Positions 33,453 through 42,626 of a stretch of DNA of 64,000 nt are shown here, piece by piece. The first letter of the stretch is position 1, and each line of letters starts with the position of its first letter. The DNA comes from Novosphingobium subterraneum (GTDB lineage Bacteria; Pseudomonadota; Alphaproteobacteria; Sphingomonadales; Sphingomonadaceae): positions 1 to 64,000 of the forward strand of contig NZ_JRVC01000022.1 in assembly GCF_000807925.1 (NCBI RefSeq), read 5' to 3'. The translations under genes were made by a program, and so were the position numbers. Under the pieces are notes generated by a model. The model was not told the origin of the DNA and did no database searches. It saw nothing but the letters and a program-made list of their open reading frames with translations.

Positions 33453-33833
33453 TTACGCCTTTTCCAGCGTGCATTGCAGCGGATGCTGGTTCTGCCGGGC
33501 GAAGTCCATCACCTGGTTCACCTTTGTCTCGGCGATCTCGTAGGGATAGACGCCGCAAACACCCACGCCGCGCTGATGGACGTGGAGCATCACACGCGTT
33601 GCCTGTTCCAGATCCATGTGGAAGAAGCGCTTCAGGACCATCACCACGAATTCCATCGGGGTGTAATCATCGTTCAGCATCAGCACCTTGAACTGGCTGG
33701 GCTTCTTCGGCTTGGCGCGGGTCTTGGTAGCGATGCCGACCTGATCGTCTCCGCCCGGACCACGTGTGTCGTCACCCTCTGCACAGCGCAGCGGAACGGA
33801 CAGGTCCGGTTGATCGAAAGGTTCGGCTCTCAT
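33453..33833 (-). CDS. clpS: ATP-dependent Clp protease adaptor ClpS
   Basis: 126 residues. The adaptor core is unmistakable: KVLMLNDDYTPMEFVVMVLKRFF near residue 42, EQATRVMLHVHQRGVGVCGVYPYEIAETKV, and a closing helix. ClpS binds N-degron substrates through the DDYTPMEF pocket and delivers them to ClpAP. A 35-residue acidic, flexible N-terminus precedes the core. The ATG at 33833 is chosen; the longer frame to 33938 runs through the terminator region of the phasin gene. clpA is not in the window. Confidence 0.95.
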   Translation of the reverse strand: MRAEPFDQPDLSVPLRCAEGDDTRGPGGDDQVGIATKTRAKPKKPSQFKVLMLNDDYTPMEFVVMVLKRFFHMDLEQATRVMLHVHQRGVGVCGVYPYEIAETKVNQVMDFARQNQHPLQCTLEKA

Positions 33834-33948
33834 GATGCCTCGAATATCGCACTCACCGGCCCGCTTCACAAGGGGCACGAAGGGGATGGTGGCACGAGGA
33901 TGGCGAATTGTGGCGCTGATACGACAGCACGACAGCATCAGAACGGCA

Positions 33949-33981
33949 AAAGGGCCGGCGGGAGAACCCGACCGGCCCTTT
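33949..33981 (-). terminator. Rho-independent terminator after the phasin gene
   Basis: AAAGGGCCGG at 33949-33958 and CCGGCCCTTT at 33972-33981 form a ten-pair stem with a 13-base loop. It lies 39 bases past the phasin stop in the leftward direction, with a short T-run on the minus strand. Confidence 0.75.
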
Positions 33982-34019
33982 ATCTTGTGGCTGGCAGCGC
34001 GGTTGGCTGCCGGTCAGGC

Positions 34020-34883
34020 TCAGGCGGCCTTCTTGATCTTTTCGACCGCGAGGCTGACGCGGGTCGAGATCGGCTGGAAGGCCTCGTTCGCGAGCTTCAG
34101 CATGGCTTCGCTGTTCTTCGAGCTGGCGGCAACCGCAGCGTCGAAGTTCTTGCGGAGCAGGGCTGACTGCTTCTCGAAGAATTCGGTAGGCGACTTGACC
34201 GTGGTCAGTTCCTTGACGTCAGCGGTCATCGCTTCGAAGACCGACTTGGTCTCGGCAACATAGCCCTTGGTCATTTCCTGAAGGCCCGAAGCCAGGATCT
34301 TGGTCGATTCGACCACGGCTTCGACGTTGCCCTTGGCAAACTCGCCGGCGTCGCCAAAGGCGGCCTTGGCCTTGTCCTGAGCGTCCTTGAATGCAGCGGT
34401 CATCTTTTCGGTCATTTCGGTGGTGGTAGCCATTGCGAACAGTTCCTTTCTGGGCGCCGCATTCTTGAGGGCGGCGCTTGTTTTCTTCACGCTTGGAATG
34501 GCGGTGAAAGGACGCTTGGCTGCGGGCTTCACCGCGGCCGTCGGAGCGGCCACCACGGGTGGCTTGGCCGGACGGGCCTTGGGGGCAGGCTTGGGAGCCT
34601 GACGAACGGGCTTCGCCTTTGCGACCTGGGGCTTGCGTGCCTTCGGTGCAACCAGCTCTGCCACGGCAGGTGCTTCGACCGGAGCAGCTTCAGCATCCAC
34701 GACCGGCTTGGCAGCGGGCTTGGCCTTGCGCGGCCGCGAAGCCTTGGGCTTCTCGGCGGCAACCGGCTCGACAACTTCGATCTCGGCAGTTCCGGCGACG
34801 GCTTCGGGCGCGTCGGCCAGCGCGACGGGCACGTCCACCACGGGGGCGGAGGTTTCCGGGCTTTCCTTCGTTTCTTCAACCAT
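34020..34883 (-). CDS. Phasin with N-terminal Lys/Ala/Pro-rich tail
   Basis: 287 residues. The C-terminal 118-135 residues are a phasin domain of coiled amphipathic helices (TEKMTAAFKDAQDKAKAAFGDAGEFAKGNVEAVVEST through SPTEFFEKQSALLRKNFDAAVAAS), which coats polyhydroxyalkanoate granules. The N-terminal 150 residues are disordered and rich in Lys, Ala and Pro, like the histone-like tails of PhaF, which tether granules to the nucleoid. A second ATG at 34433, with AAAGGAAC ahead of it, could give a 137-residue tail-less phasin. It sits beside phaC, which reads in the same direction. Confidence 0.85.
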   Translation of the reverse strand: MVEETKESPETSAPVVDVPVALADAPEAVAGTAEIEVVEPVAAEKPKASRPRKAKPAAKPVVDAEAAPVEAPAVAELVAPKARKPQVAKAKPVRQAPKPAPKARPAKPPVVAAPTAAVKPAAKRPFTAIPSVKKTSAALKNAAPRKELFAMATTTEMTEKMTAAFKDAQDKAKAAFGDAGEFAKGNVEAVVESTKILASGLQEMTKGYVAETKSVFEAMTADVKELTTVKSPTEFFEKQSALLRKNFDAAVAASSKNSEAMLKLANEAFQPISTRVSLAVEKIKKAA

Positions 34884-35031
34884 CCTGGCGACTCCTGCTT
34901 GCGCACGGGACGGGTTGAACCGTCTCTTGCTGCACTGCACAAAATAGGAGTCGACCGCAAAATGTCAAGAAAATTGTGCGGTGCACAAATTCCGTATTTG
35001 ACCAATTACCAATGCCGCGCGCCGTTAACGC

Positions 35032-36912
35032 TCAGCGGCTGCGGACATAGCGTCCCGGCGCATCCTCGATAACGCGGTCGCCCTTGCCACCCGGAATGCG
35101 CTTGCCCTTGGCGGCCACGCGCTTGGGTGCCTGTTCGGCCATCCACTCGATCCAGTCCGGCCACCAGCTGCCCTTGGTCTCCGTGGCGCCGGCCACGAAC
35201 TCCTCCAAGCTCGCTGGATCATTGGGATTGAGCCAATACTGGTACTTGCCCGCTTCGGGCGGGTTCACCACCCCGGCAATGTGTCCCGAACCGGCCAGCA
35301 CGAACTTCCACTTTCCAGACAGATGGCGCGTCAGTTTCCACACGCTGTTCGGCGGCGCAATATGATCCTCGCGGCCCGCCTGGATATAGCATGGCGTTGC
35401 AATGCGGCGCAGATCGACCGGCGTATCATCGACCACCATTGCATCCGGAATGATCAGGCGGTTGTCGCGATAGAGGTCGCAAAGATAGGCCTGATGCCAC
35501 CGCGAGGGCAGGTTGGTCGTATCTCCGTTCCAGTGCAGCAGATCGAACGCCGGATAGTCCTCGCCCAGCAGGTAGTTGTTGACGACGTAGTTCCAGATCA
35601 GGTCCGTGCCGCGCAGCGCGTTGAACGTGGCCGCCATGTAGCGCCCATCGAGGTACCCGTCGGTGGACAGGCTTTGCAGCATCTTCAACTGCCCGTCGTC
35701 GATAAAGTTCTTGAGATCGCCTGCGTCCTCGAAATCGACCTGCGCGGTAAAGAACGTGGCGCTGGCAACCTTGTCGGCCTCGCCCCTGCGCGCCAGCACG
35801 GCCAGCGTGGCCGCCAGCGTGGTGCCGGCCACGCAATAGCCGATGGTGTGGACCGCCGGAACCTTGAGCCGCTCGCGCACATGATCGATAGCCTCGATCT
35901 GGGCGCGAACGTAATCGTCCCACATCACATCGGCCATGGAAGCATCGGCCGACTTCCAGGAAACCACGAACACCGTCAGCCCCTGCGCCACGGCCCAGCG
36001 AATGAAGCTCTTCTGCGGGTTGAGGTCGAGAATGTAGAAGCGGTTGATCCACGGCGGGAAGATCAGAAGTGGCGTCTCGAACACCTCGTCGGTCGTCGGC
36101 GTGTACTGGATCAACTGGAACAGCGGCGTTTCGTGCACCACCTTGCCCGGCGTGACCGCGATATTGCGGCCCAGTTCGAACGCATCGGGATCGGTGTGGG
36201 TGAGCTGCCCCTTGCGCAAGTCGTCGAGCAGGTGTTCGACACCCTTGACCAGGTTCTCGCCCTTGGTCTCCATCGTCCGCTCGATCACCACAGGATTGGT
36301 CAGCGGGAAGTTGGCCGGTGAAAGCGCATCGGTCACCACCTTGGTGGCAAAGCGCAGCTGCTCCTTGCGCTCGGGGCTGAGCCCTTGGGCCTCGTCGGCC
36401 ATCTGCTGCAGCTTTTCCGACAGGAGCAGATAGGTCTGGTGGATCAGCGCGAAAGCGGGCTGTTCGTGCCAGCGCTTGTCCTTGAACCGCCGGTCCTGCC
36501 GCGGCAGCTGAGGGGGCGCGGCATTGCCGGTTCCGGCCGAGACGAACTGTCCCATGACCGAGGACCACAGCGCCACGCTTTCGTTCCACAGCTTCGCCTG
36601 TGTTTCCGCGTGCGCGATGGGCAATTGCCCGGCCATGGCCATGAACGTCTGCGTCCACTTGCCAATGTCGCCCAGGCGGCCCAGCATCGGTTCGACCTGA
36701 CCGGCCTGCTCGGCGCTGAAATCGAGCCACATCTTCTGCAGCTTGGCAGCGGACATCGCCCAGTGCTGAAGATCGGCCGGATCGGTCGTAACGGCTTCGG
36801 CGCCGGGCACCAGCGGCGCGAACATCGCGCGCATCGCTTCGCCCTGCTGGCGGAACAGGTCTTCGAACACGACTGAATCCGCTGGCGAATCACCCAGGTT
36901 CTTGTTCGTCAT
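35032..36912 (-). CDS. phaC: Class I poly(R)-hydroxyalkanoate synthase
   Basis: 626 residues, normal for class I. It polymerises hydroxyacyl-CoA into PHA on the granule surface. The lipase-box-like nucleophile motif GYCVAGTTLA (active Cys near residue 356), the Asp in AGREDHIAPPNSVW and the His in GSGHIAGVVNPP form the triad. The N-terminal domain reads AFALIHQTYLLLSEKLQQMAD and the core starts with FPPWINRFYILDLNPQKSFI. The start at 36912 has a GGAAG ribosome site. It lies upstream of the phasin gene with about 150 bases between, probably separately transcribed. Confidence 0.95.
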   Translation of the reverse strand: MTNKNLGDSPADSVVFEDLFRQQGEAMRAMFAPLVPGAEAVTTDPADLQHWAMSAAKLQKMWLDFSAEQAGQVEPMLGRLGDIGKWTQTFMAMAGQLPIAHAETQAKLWNESVALWSSVMGQFVSAGTGNAAPPQLPRQDRRFKDKRWHEQPAFALIHQTYLLLSEKLQQMADEAQGLSPERKEQLRFATKVVTDALSPANFPLTNPVVIERTMETKGENLVKGVEHLLDDLRKGQLTHTDPDAFELGRNIAVTPGKVVHETPLFQLIQYTPTTDEVFETPLLIFPPWINRFYILDLNPQKSFIRWAVAQGLTVFVVSWKSADASMADVMWDDYVRAQIEAIDHVRERLKVPAVHTIGYCVAGTTLAATLAVLARRGEADKVASATFFTAQVDFEDAGDLKNFIDDGQLKMLQSLSTDGYLDGRYMAATFNALRGTDLIWNYVVNNYLLGEDYPAFDLLHWNGDTTNLPSRWHQAYLCDLYRDNRLIIPDAMVVDDTPVDLRRIATPCYIQAGREDHIAPPNSVWKLTRHLSGKWKFVLAGSGHIAGVVNPPEAGKYQYWLNPNDPASLEEFVAGATETKGSWWPDWIEWMAEQAPKRVAAKGKRIPGGKGDRVIEDAPGRYVRSR

Positions 36913-37106
36913 CTTCCGTTCCCTGCCGTTACGTCATGGCCTTGTCTCAGCAGTCTATACACGCCGTGTGACAGCTTGTTAGCCTGCAGATGCATCCGCC
37001 GATCACGATCATGCTTCCATCGACAGCAAGGTTTCCACAACTGGGCAATTGGCGTAAGGGCTGCGCTGCGGCGATCCTGCCGCGCCTTTTCGACGAGTAT
37101 TCAACC

Positions 37107-38306
<1,200 letters not shown>

Positions 38307-38456
38307 CGCGCGATTGATCAGCATGACGACGCGGCCCTCTCCGCCTTTGCGGACGGGGCCGTTGCCGTTTCGCGCGATCCGTCAAATCAGGAAGCTGGAC
38401 CGGGAGCGAGCGCTCGGGCACCTTGGCCCCGACGAACCAGAAAACGGATGCCAGCA

Positions 38457-39266
38457 ATGAACTTCCACGACCGCGTCACCGTCACCATCGAGGATCACGT
38501 CGCCCACGTGCTGCTTGATCGCGCCGACAAGATGAACGCGCTCGACGATGCCATGTTCGAAGCGATCATCGCAGCCGGGCACCATCTCGGCCATGAGCGC
38601 GGCGTGCGCGCGGTGGTGCTTTCTGGCGCAGGTCGATCGTTCTGTGCGGGGCTTGATCTTTCCAGCATGGGCAACACCAGCCGATGGAAGGACGATGGCG
38701 AGGGCGGTGGTCTCACTGCCCGCACCCACGGCAACGCCAACCGCGCCCAGCAGGCGGCCATGGTCTGGCGCAAGCTGCCGATGCCGGTGATCGCGGCTGT
38801 CCACGGCGTATGCTTCGGCGGTGGCCTGCAGGTGGCGAGCGGTGCGGACATCCGCTTCATCGCGCCCGATGCGCGGCTGGCGGTGATGGAAGTGAAGTGG
38901 GGCCTCGTCCCCGACATGGCCGGATACGCCCTGTGGCGCGGCAATGTGCGCGACGACGTGCTGCGCGAACTGACCTATACCCACCGCGAGTTCAGCGGCG
39001 AGGAAGCGGTGCAGTTCGGCTTTGCCACCCATGTCAGCGCCGACCCGCTGGCCGATGCCATGGCTCTTGCCCGCACGATCGCATCGAAAAGCCCCACTGC
39101 CGTGCGCGGCGCCAAGCTGCTGTCCAACCGCACGCCCGACATGACCGTGGACGAAGTGCTGATGGCCGAATCCGTGGCCCAGCACGAGCTGATGTTTTCG
39201 AAGAATCAGCTGGAAGCCGTGCGTGCGGGCATGGAAAAGCGCGCCGGAGAATTTGTCGATCCGTAA
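38457..39266 (+). CDS. Enoyl-CoA hydratase/isomerase (crotonase family)
   Basis: 269 residues. The crotonase oxyanion-hole motifs are present: SGAGRSFCAGLDLSSM near 60 and VHGVCFGGGLQVASGADIRFIA near 118. Active-site acids probably include the residues in AVMEVKWGLVPDMAG near 142. The exact substrate cannot be assigned; the Asp in VPDMAG is in the position used by dienoyl-CoA isomerases rather than by hydratases. An ATG three codons upstream (38448) is also possible. The stop lies only eight bases before a MITE-like inverted-repeat element. Confidence 0.87.
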   Translation: MNFHDRVTVTIEDHVAHVLLDRADKMNALDDAMFEAIIAAGHHLGHERGVRAVVLSGAGRSFCAGLDLSSMGNTSRWKDDGEGGGLTARTHGNANRAQQAAMVWRKLPMPVIAAVHGVCFGGGLQVASGADIRFIAPDARLAVMEVKWGLVPDMAGYALWRGNVRDDVLRELTYTHREFSGEEAVQFGFATHVSADPLADAMALARTIASKSPTAVRGAKLLSNRTPDMTVDEVLMAESVAQHELMFSKNQLEAVRAGMEKRAGEFVDP

Positions 39267-39273
39267 CAGCCTG

Positions 39274-39543
39274 CTAGGCGGCGTGGACAAATTCCACAGC
39301 GCCACGGCTGGAGGCAAAAACCGCCAGTTCAAGGAGGCAAGGAAGCGCAATATCGGGAATATTGCGCGACGAGCCGACGCCGAAATGGCGGTTTTTGGTC
39401 CAGCCCCGCAGGGGTTGACCTGTAAAAGGCCTTGGCAGCGTTGCTCGGCCTTGAAAGAGACCCACTCTTCCTGCGTCCTCGCGCCTCGCTAAGGCCTTCT
39501 ACAGGGCAACCGTGGCGTTGTGGAATTTGTCCACGCCGCCTAG
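39274..39543. mobile_element. MITE-like 270-bp element with 34-bp terminal inverted repeats
   Basis: Left terminus 39274-39307 and right terminus 39510-39543 are inverted copies matching at 33 of 34 bases, starting CTAGGCGGCGTGG. Nested inside are two more perfect inverted repeats: 39315-39326 with 39386-39397 (12 bp) and 39345-39353 with 39359-39367 (9 bp). No transposase is encoded. The TA next to each tip, inside CTAG, would suit target-site use by IS630/Tc1-type transposases. It fills nearly the whole space between the crotonase stop and the RNB gene start. Confidence 0.8.
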
Positions 39544-39553
39544 GTCTCGTAGG

Positions 39554-40942
39554 ATGAAGGCCATCCATGATCCGTCCGGTGCTCTTGCCTCCGGTCTCGC
39601 CGCCATCCGCCAGCAGTTCCAGGTGCCCGAAGGCTTCCCGCCCGAAGTCCTCGCTGCGGCCGCACTGGCGGCGGCAAGGACACCGGGGCAAGAGCACGTG
39701 GATCGCACCGACGAGCCCTTCGTCACGCTCGATCCGGCAACGTCCACCGATCTTGATCAGGCCTTCCATATCGAAGCATCCGGCAACGACCTGATCCTCC
39801 ACTACGCCATTGCCGACGTGGCCTGGTTCGTGGTCGATGGCGATCCGGTCGACGCTGAGGCGTGGAAGCGCGGCGAAACGCAGTATCTCCCCGATGGCAA
39901 GGCCGGGCTCTACCCGCCTGCCCTGGCCGAACGCGCCGCGAGCCTCCTGCCCGATGGCCCGCGCCCGGCCGTCGTGTTCACCGTTCGCCTCGGCGCCAAT
40001 GGCCAGGCGCGGCTCGATGCCGCCCGCCGCGCTATGATCCGCAGCCAGGCCAAGCTCGCCTACGACAGCGTTCGCCCCGACCAGCTCCCTGCCGACTTCG
40101 CCCGGTTTGCCGAACGCATGAACGCCGCCGAAGCTGCGCGCGGCGCCGCCCGCGTCGATCCGCCGGAGCAGGAAGTCGAAGCGCTCGGGGGTGGACGCTA
40201 CGCCCTGTCCTTCCGCCCCTTGCTTGCTTCGGAACGGGCCAACGCCACGCTCTCGCTTGCCGCAAACCTCGCCATTGCCGAAGCGTTGCACCAAGCAGGG
40301 ACCGGCCTGTTCCGCGTCATGGCAGGCCCGACAGCAGCGGCAATGGCGCGTCTGCGCAGCACGGCGGCCGGTCTTGGCCTCGACTGGCCGGAACATGTCG
40401 ACCTCAAGGCCCTCGAACGCACGCTCGACCAGCGCAATCCCGACCACGCCGCATTCATGCTCGCGGTGCGGCGCGCAGGTGGCGGCGCTGGCTATGCCCC
40501 GTGGATACCTGGTGTCACGCCATGGCACGAAGCCATCTCCGCCACTTACGCCCACGCGACTGCGCCCTTGCGCCGCCTCGCTGACCGCTACGTGATTCGC
40601 GCCGTGCTTGCCATCGCCAACGGCAAGGCCGTCGAGCTGGAAGTCGAAGCTGCGTTCCAGCGCCTCCCTGCGGTCATGGCCAAGGCCGAAGCGCTCTCCG
40701 GCCAGATCGAACGCGCAGTCATCGACCTTGCCGAGACAGTCATGCTCCAGGGGCGCGAGGGTGAGACCTTCCGCGCCTGCGTGACCGACACGGACGGCGA
40801 TTCGGCGCGCGTGCAGCTGCTCGACATGCCCGTAGTGGCCCGCGCCCGCATTGCCGGTGCTGCGCCGGGCCAGCGCGTGGACCTGAGCCTTGCCGGTGTC
40901 GACAGCAAGCAGCGCCGTCTCCAGTTCGCGCCGGTAAGCTGA
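39554..40942 (+). CDS. RNB-domain exoribonuclease (RNase II/R-like)
   Basis: 462 residues. The RNB catalytic signature with its metal-binding aspartates is visible: DEPFVTLDPATSTDLDQAFHIE near residue 55, then LHYAIADVAWFVVDGDPVD, and the late TYAHATAPLRRLADRYV, which is the usual substrate-channel motif. It lacks the N-terminal cold-shock and C-terminal S1 domains of RNase R, so it is a short RNB protein as found in many alphaproteobacteria. The ATG at 39554 is only 11 bases after the MITE-like element; a GTG at 39512 would start inside it. Confidence 0.87.
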   Translation: MKAIHDPSGALASGLAAIRQQFQVPEGFPPEVLAAAALAAARTPGQEHVDRTDEPFVTLDPATSTDLDQAFHIEASGNDLILHYAIADVAWFVVDGDPVDAEAWKRGETQYLPDGKAGLYPPALAERAASLLPDGPRPAVVFTVRLGANGQARLDAARRAMIRSQAKLAYDSVRPDQLPADFARFAERMNAAEAARGAARVDPPEQEVEALGGGRYALSFRPLLASERANATLSLAANLAIAEALHQAGTGLFRVMAGPTAAAMARLRSTAAGLGLDWPEHVDLKALERTLDQRNPDHAAFMLAVRRAGGGAGYAPWIPGVTPWHEAISATYAHATAPLRRLADRYVIRAVLAIANGKAVELEVEAAFQRLPAVMAKAEALSGQIERAVIDLAETVMLQGREGETFRACVTDTDGDSARVQLLDMPVVARARIAGAAPGQRVDLSLAGVDSKQRRLQFAPVS

Positions 40943-41017
40943 CCCCTGCACAAGAACCGCTTGCGGCAGCGCGATCTTCCGGCTAACCGCGCCGAACCAC
41001 GCAGCTCCTGCGATCGA

Positions 41018-41091
41018 GGCCCGATGGCGGAGTGGTTACGCACCGGATTGCAAATCCGTTTACGCCGGTTCGATTCCGGCTCGGGCCTCCA
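41018..41091 (+). tRNA. tRNA-Cys (anticodon GCA), integration site
   Basis: A 74-base cloverleaf. The acceptor stem GGCCCGA pairs with TCGGGCC, then T and an encoded CCA. The anticodon loop ATTGCAAAT carries GCA. Its last 48 bases recur at 57611-57658, so the gene was used as attB, and the element restored the 3' half with its own copy. Confidence 0.96.
41044..41091 (+). repeat. attL: 48-bp direct repeat in tRNA-Cys
   Basis: Identical over 48 bases to 57611-57658 and spans the anticodon loop to the CCA end. The flanking bases differ at once on both sides, which defines the repeat limits. It is the left boundary of the integrated element. Confidence 0.92.
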
Positions 41092-41206
41092 ATATTATCC
41101 CTGCAAATCAGCAGTTTATGTGGAGGCGCAGCGCTGCCGCGCATTGCTCTGTGTTGATGCTAAAAACCGCCGAATCCCGCCGATTCCGCGCCCTTCCGGC
41201 TGCTCC

Positions 41207-41228
41207 ATGCAACATGGATGCAACATGG
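41207..41228 (+). repeat. Tandem 11-bp repeats at left end, possible integrase arm sites
   Basis: ATGCAACATGG occurs twice in perfect tandem (41207-41217, 41218-41228), 116 bases inside attL. A similar 11-base tandem pair lies near attR at 57555-57576. Paired repeats near both ends are what tyrosine integrase arm-binding sites look like. The remaining bases between 41092 and 41353 contain no gene that I can support. Confidence 0.5.
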
Positions 41229-41353
41229 ATTAGTGCCGTGCACAGTTCCGTTCTATGTGTTTCTCATCACGGCGGAGTTGTTTCCCTTTGACTTCTAACG
41301 AGCGCCTTGATTCAAGAGCGTAACGTCTAACGTAGTCGTTAAGGGGAACTGCA

Positions 41354-42232
41354 TTGGCAATGGCTTTGCCGCAACTCGATCGCGTTGTGATCGATATCGT
41401 CAACAATGCCGAAGAAACTCTTGAGCAGCATCTTGATTGCGATGTGCTCTACTACTTTGGTGAATTGCGGCGGGGGCTAATTACACCGTTCCGTGAAGCG
41501 ATTGAGCGGATGGCTGCGCAGCCCACAAAGAGAGAGGCACTGGGTGTGTGCATGACCACCCCTGGCGGTGAAGCAGAGGCGGTCGAGAAGATGGTGCAGA
41601 TCGCTCGCCACCACTACGATCAAGTTTACGCGATTGTTCCTCAATCCGCCATGTCGGCAGGCACAATTTTTTGTATGGCTTGCGACCGTATCTACATGGA
41701 CTACTCGTCGTCCTTGGGGCCTATTGATCCACAAGTGCCCGACCGAGAAAACAAGTTTCTTGTCCCTGCGCTCGGCTATCTCGACAAAGTTGGAGAACTG
41801 ATCGCCAAGAGTGCCAATGGAACTATCTCACCTGCGGAATTTGCGATCCTCCAAGCGCAGGATTTGGCAATGATTCGGTTCTATGAACAGGCGAGGGACC
41901 TCTCCATAAGTCTCTTGAAGCAGTGGCTCACGCGATACAAATTCAAAGACTGGACAGTGCATCGGACGAACAATGTCGGAGCACAGGTCACGCAGGCGGA
42001 GAAAGAGCAACGTGCCGAGGAAATCGCCAAGCTGCTCTCTGATAACGGCCATTGGCATTCACATGGACGTATGATTGGTATAGAGACATTACGGCAAACG
42101 CTGAGACTGCAAATTGACGATTTTGGCGAGAATGCAGCGCTGAGGGACGGGATACGGCAGTACTGTGATACGTTGTCAGACTACCTTGCGCGCGCAAACG
42201 CGGCATTCTACGTGCACAACCGCAACATTTGA
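41354..42232 (+). CDS. SDH-type Clp-fold serine protease
   Basis: 292 residues from TTG 41354 (AAGGGG lies seven bases upstream; an ATG two codons later is possible). The protein matches the serine dehydrogenase proteinase family (PF01972, SppA/ClpP fold): MTTPGGEAEAVEKMVQIARHH, then VPQSAMSAGTIFCMACDRIYMD with nucleophile Ser101, then SSLGPIDPQVPD. There is no signal peptide or membrane helix, so it is probably cytosolic. The C-terminal half is a long helical region. It is the first gene inside attL and visibly less GC-rich than its surroundings, suggesting recent arrival. A 60-residue gene follows after ten bases. Confidence 0.83.
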   Translation: MAMALPQLDRVVIDIVNNAEETLEQHLDCDVLYYFGELRRGLITPFREAIERMAAQPTKREALGVCMTTPGGEAEAVEKMVQIARHHYDQVYAIVPQSAMSAGTIFCMACDRIYMDYSSSLGPIDPQVPDRENKFLVPALGYLDKVGELIAKSANGTISPAEFAILQAQDLAMIRFYEQARDLSISLLKQWLTRYKFKDWTVHRTNNVGAQVTQAEKEQRAEEIAKLLSDNGHWHSHGRMIGIETLRQTLRLQIDDFGENAALRDGIRQYCDTLSDYLARANAAFYVHNRNI

Positions 42233-42242
42233 AGGGTATAAC

Positions 42243-42425
42243 ATGTCGATTGAGACCGCGCTCCTCGCAGCGCTCGATACCCCAACAAACAATGCGGCGG
42301 CCGATCAGATTGGTCGCTTTCGGGAGTTCGAGCGTAAGCTCAAAGAGTCTGGCTTTGAAATTCAACGGCAGACCTTCAATATCCCGCTCATGGGGCGGGT
42401 GACGTCGGGCCACCATCAAATTTGA
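42243..42425 (+). CDS. 60-residue protein cotranscribed with the SDH protease
   Basis: Small soluble protein: an N-terminal Ala-rich helix (SIETALLAALDTP), a charged helix (IGRFREFERKLKESG) and a basic C-terminus. No family is recognised. The ATG at 42243 has GAAGGG seven bases upstream and follows the protease stop by ten bases, so it is very likely translated from the same mRNA. It could be a partner, adaptor or substrate of the protease; this is inferred from position alone. Confidence 0.62.
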   Translation: MSIETALLAALDTPTNNAAADQIGRFREFERKLKESGFEIQRQTFNIPLMGRVTSGHHQI

Positions 42426-42598
42426 CAGATGGTAGGAGCAGATACAGCGTCAATTTTTCACGGTGATTTTACCCATTCGCAAGCCTACCCACCAGTCGCC
42501 CATATCCTAGGGCTGAGAATGGTTTTACAAAGTTTCTCTCCAACTCGGTGAGAAAACGTGACCCAGCACACATACTTTGTGCGTCACTGCCCCGCACG

Positions 42599-42620
42599 CC
42601 CTGTTTCCTCAAACAGGGGG
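42599..42620 (+). promoter_or_regulatory. Hairpin overlapping a ribosome site
   Basis: CCCTGTTT (42599-42606), loop CCTC, AAACAGGG (42611-42618) form a perfect eight-pair stem. Its 3' arm runs into the GGGGGAAAACC ribosome site of the ATG at 42627, so folding could limit translation of the secreted protein. The gap 42426-42598 holds no other recognisable feature. Confidence 0.45.
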
Positions 42621-42626
42621 AAAACC

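Noticed and set aside
35281..36321. 346-codon forward frame
   Set aside because: Antisense to phaC, whose catalytic motifs are intact. The composition is typical of GC-rich shadow frames.
38338..38365. Interrupted GC-rich hairpin after the aminotransferase gene
   Set aside because: Two mismatched bases and no T-run; not enough to call a terminator.
41092..41353. Possible small genes next to tRNA-Cys
   Set aside because: Short frames here start inside the tRNA or lack ribosome sites; only the tandem repeats are supported.
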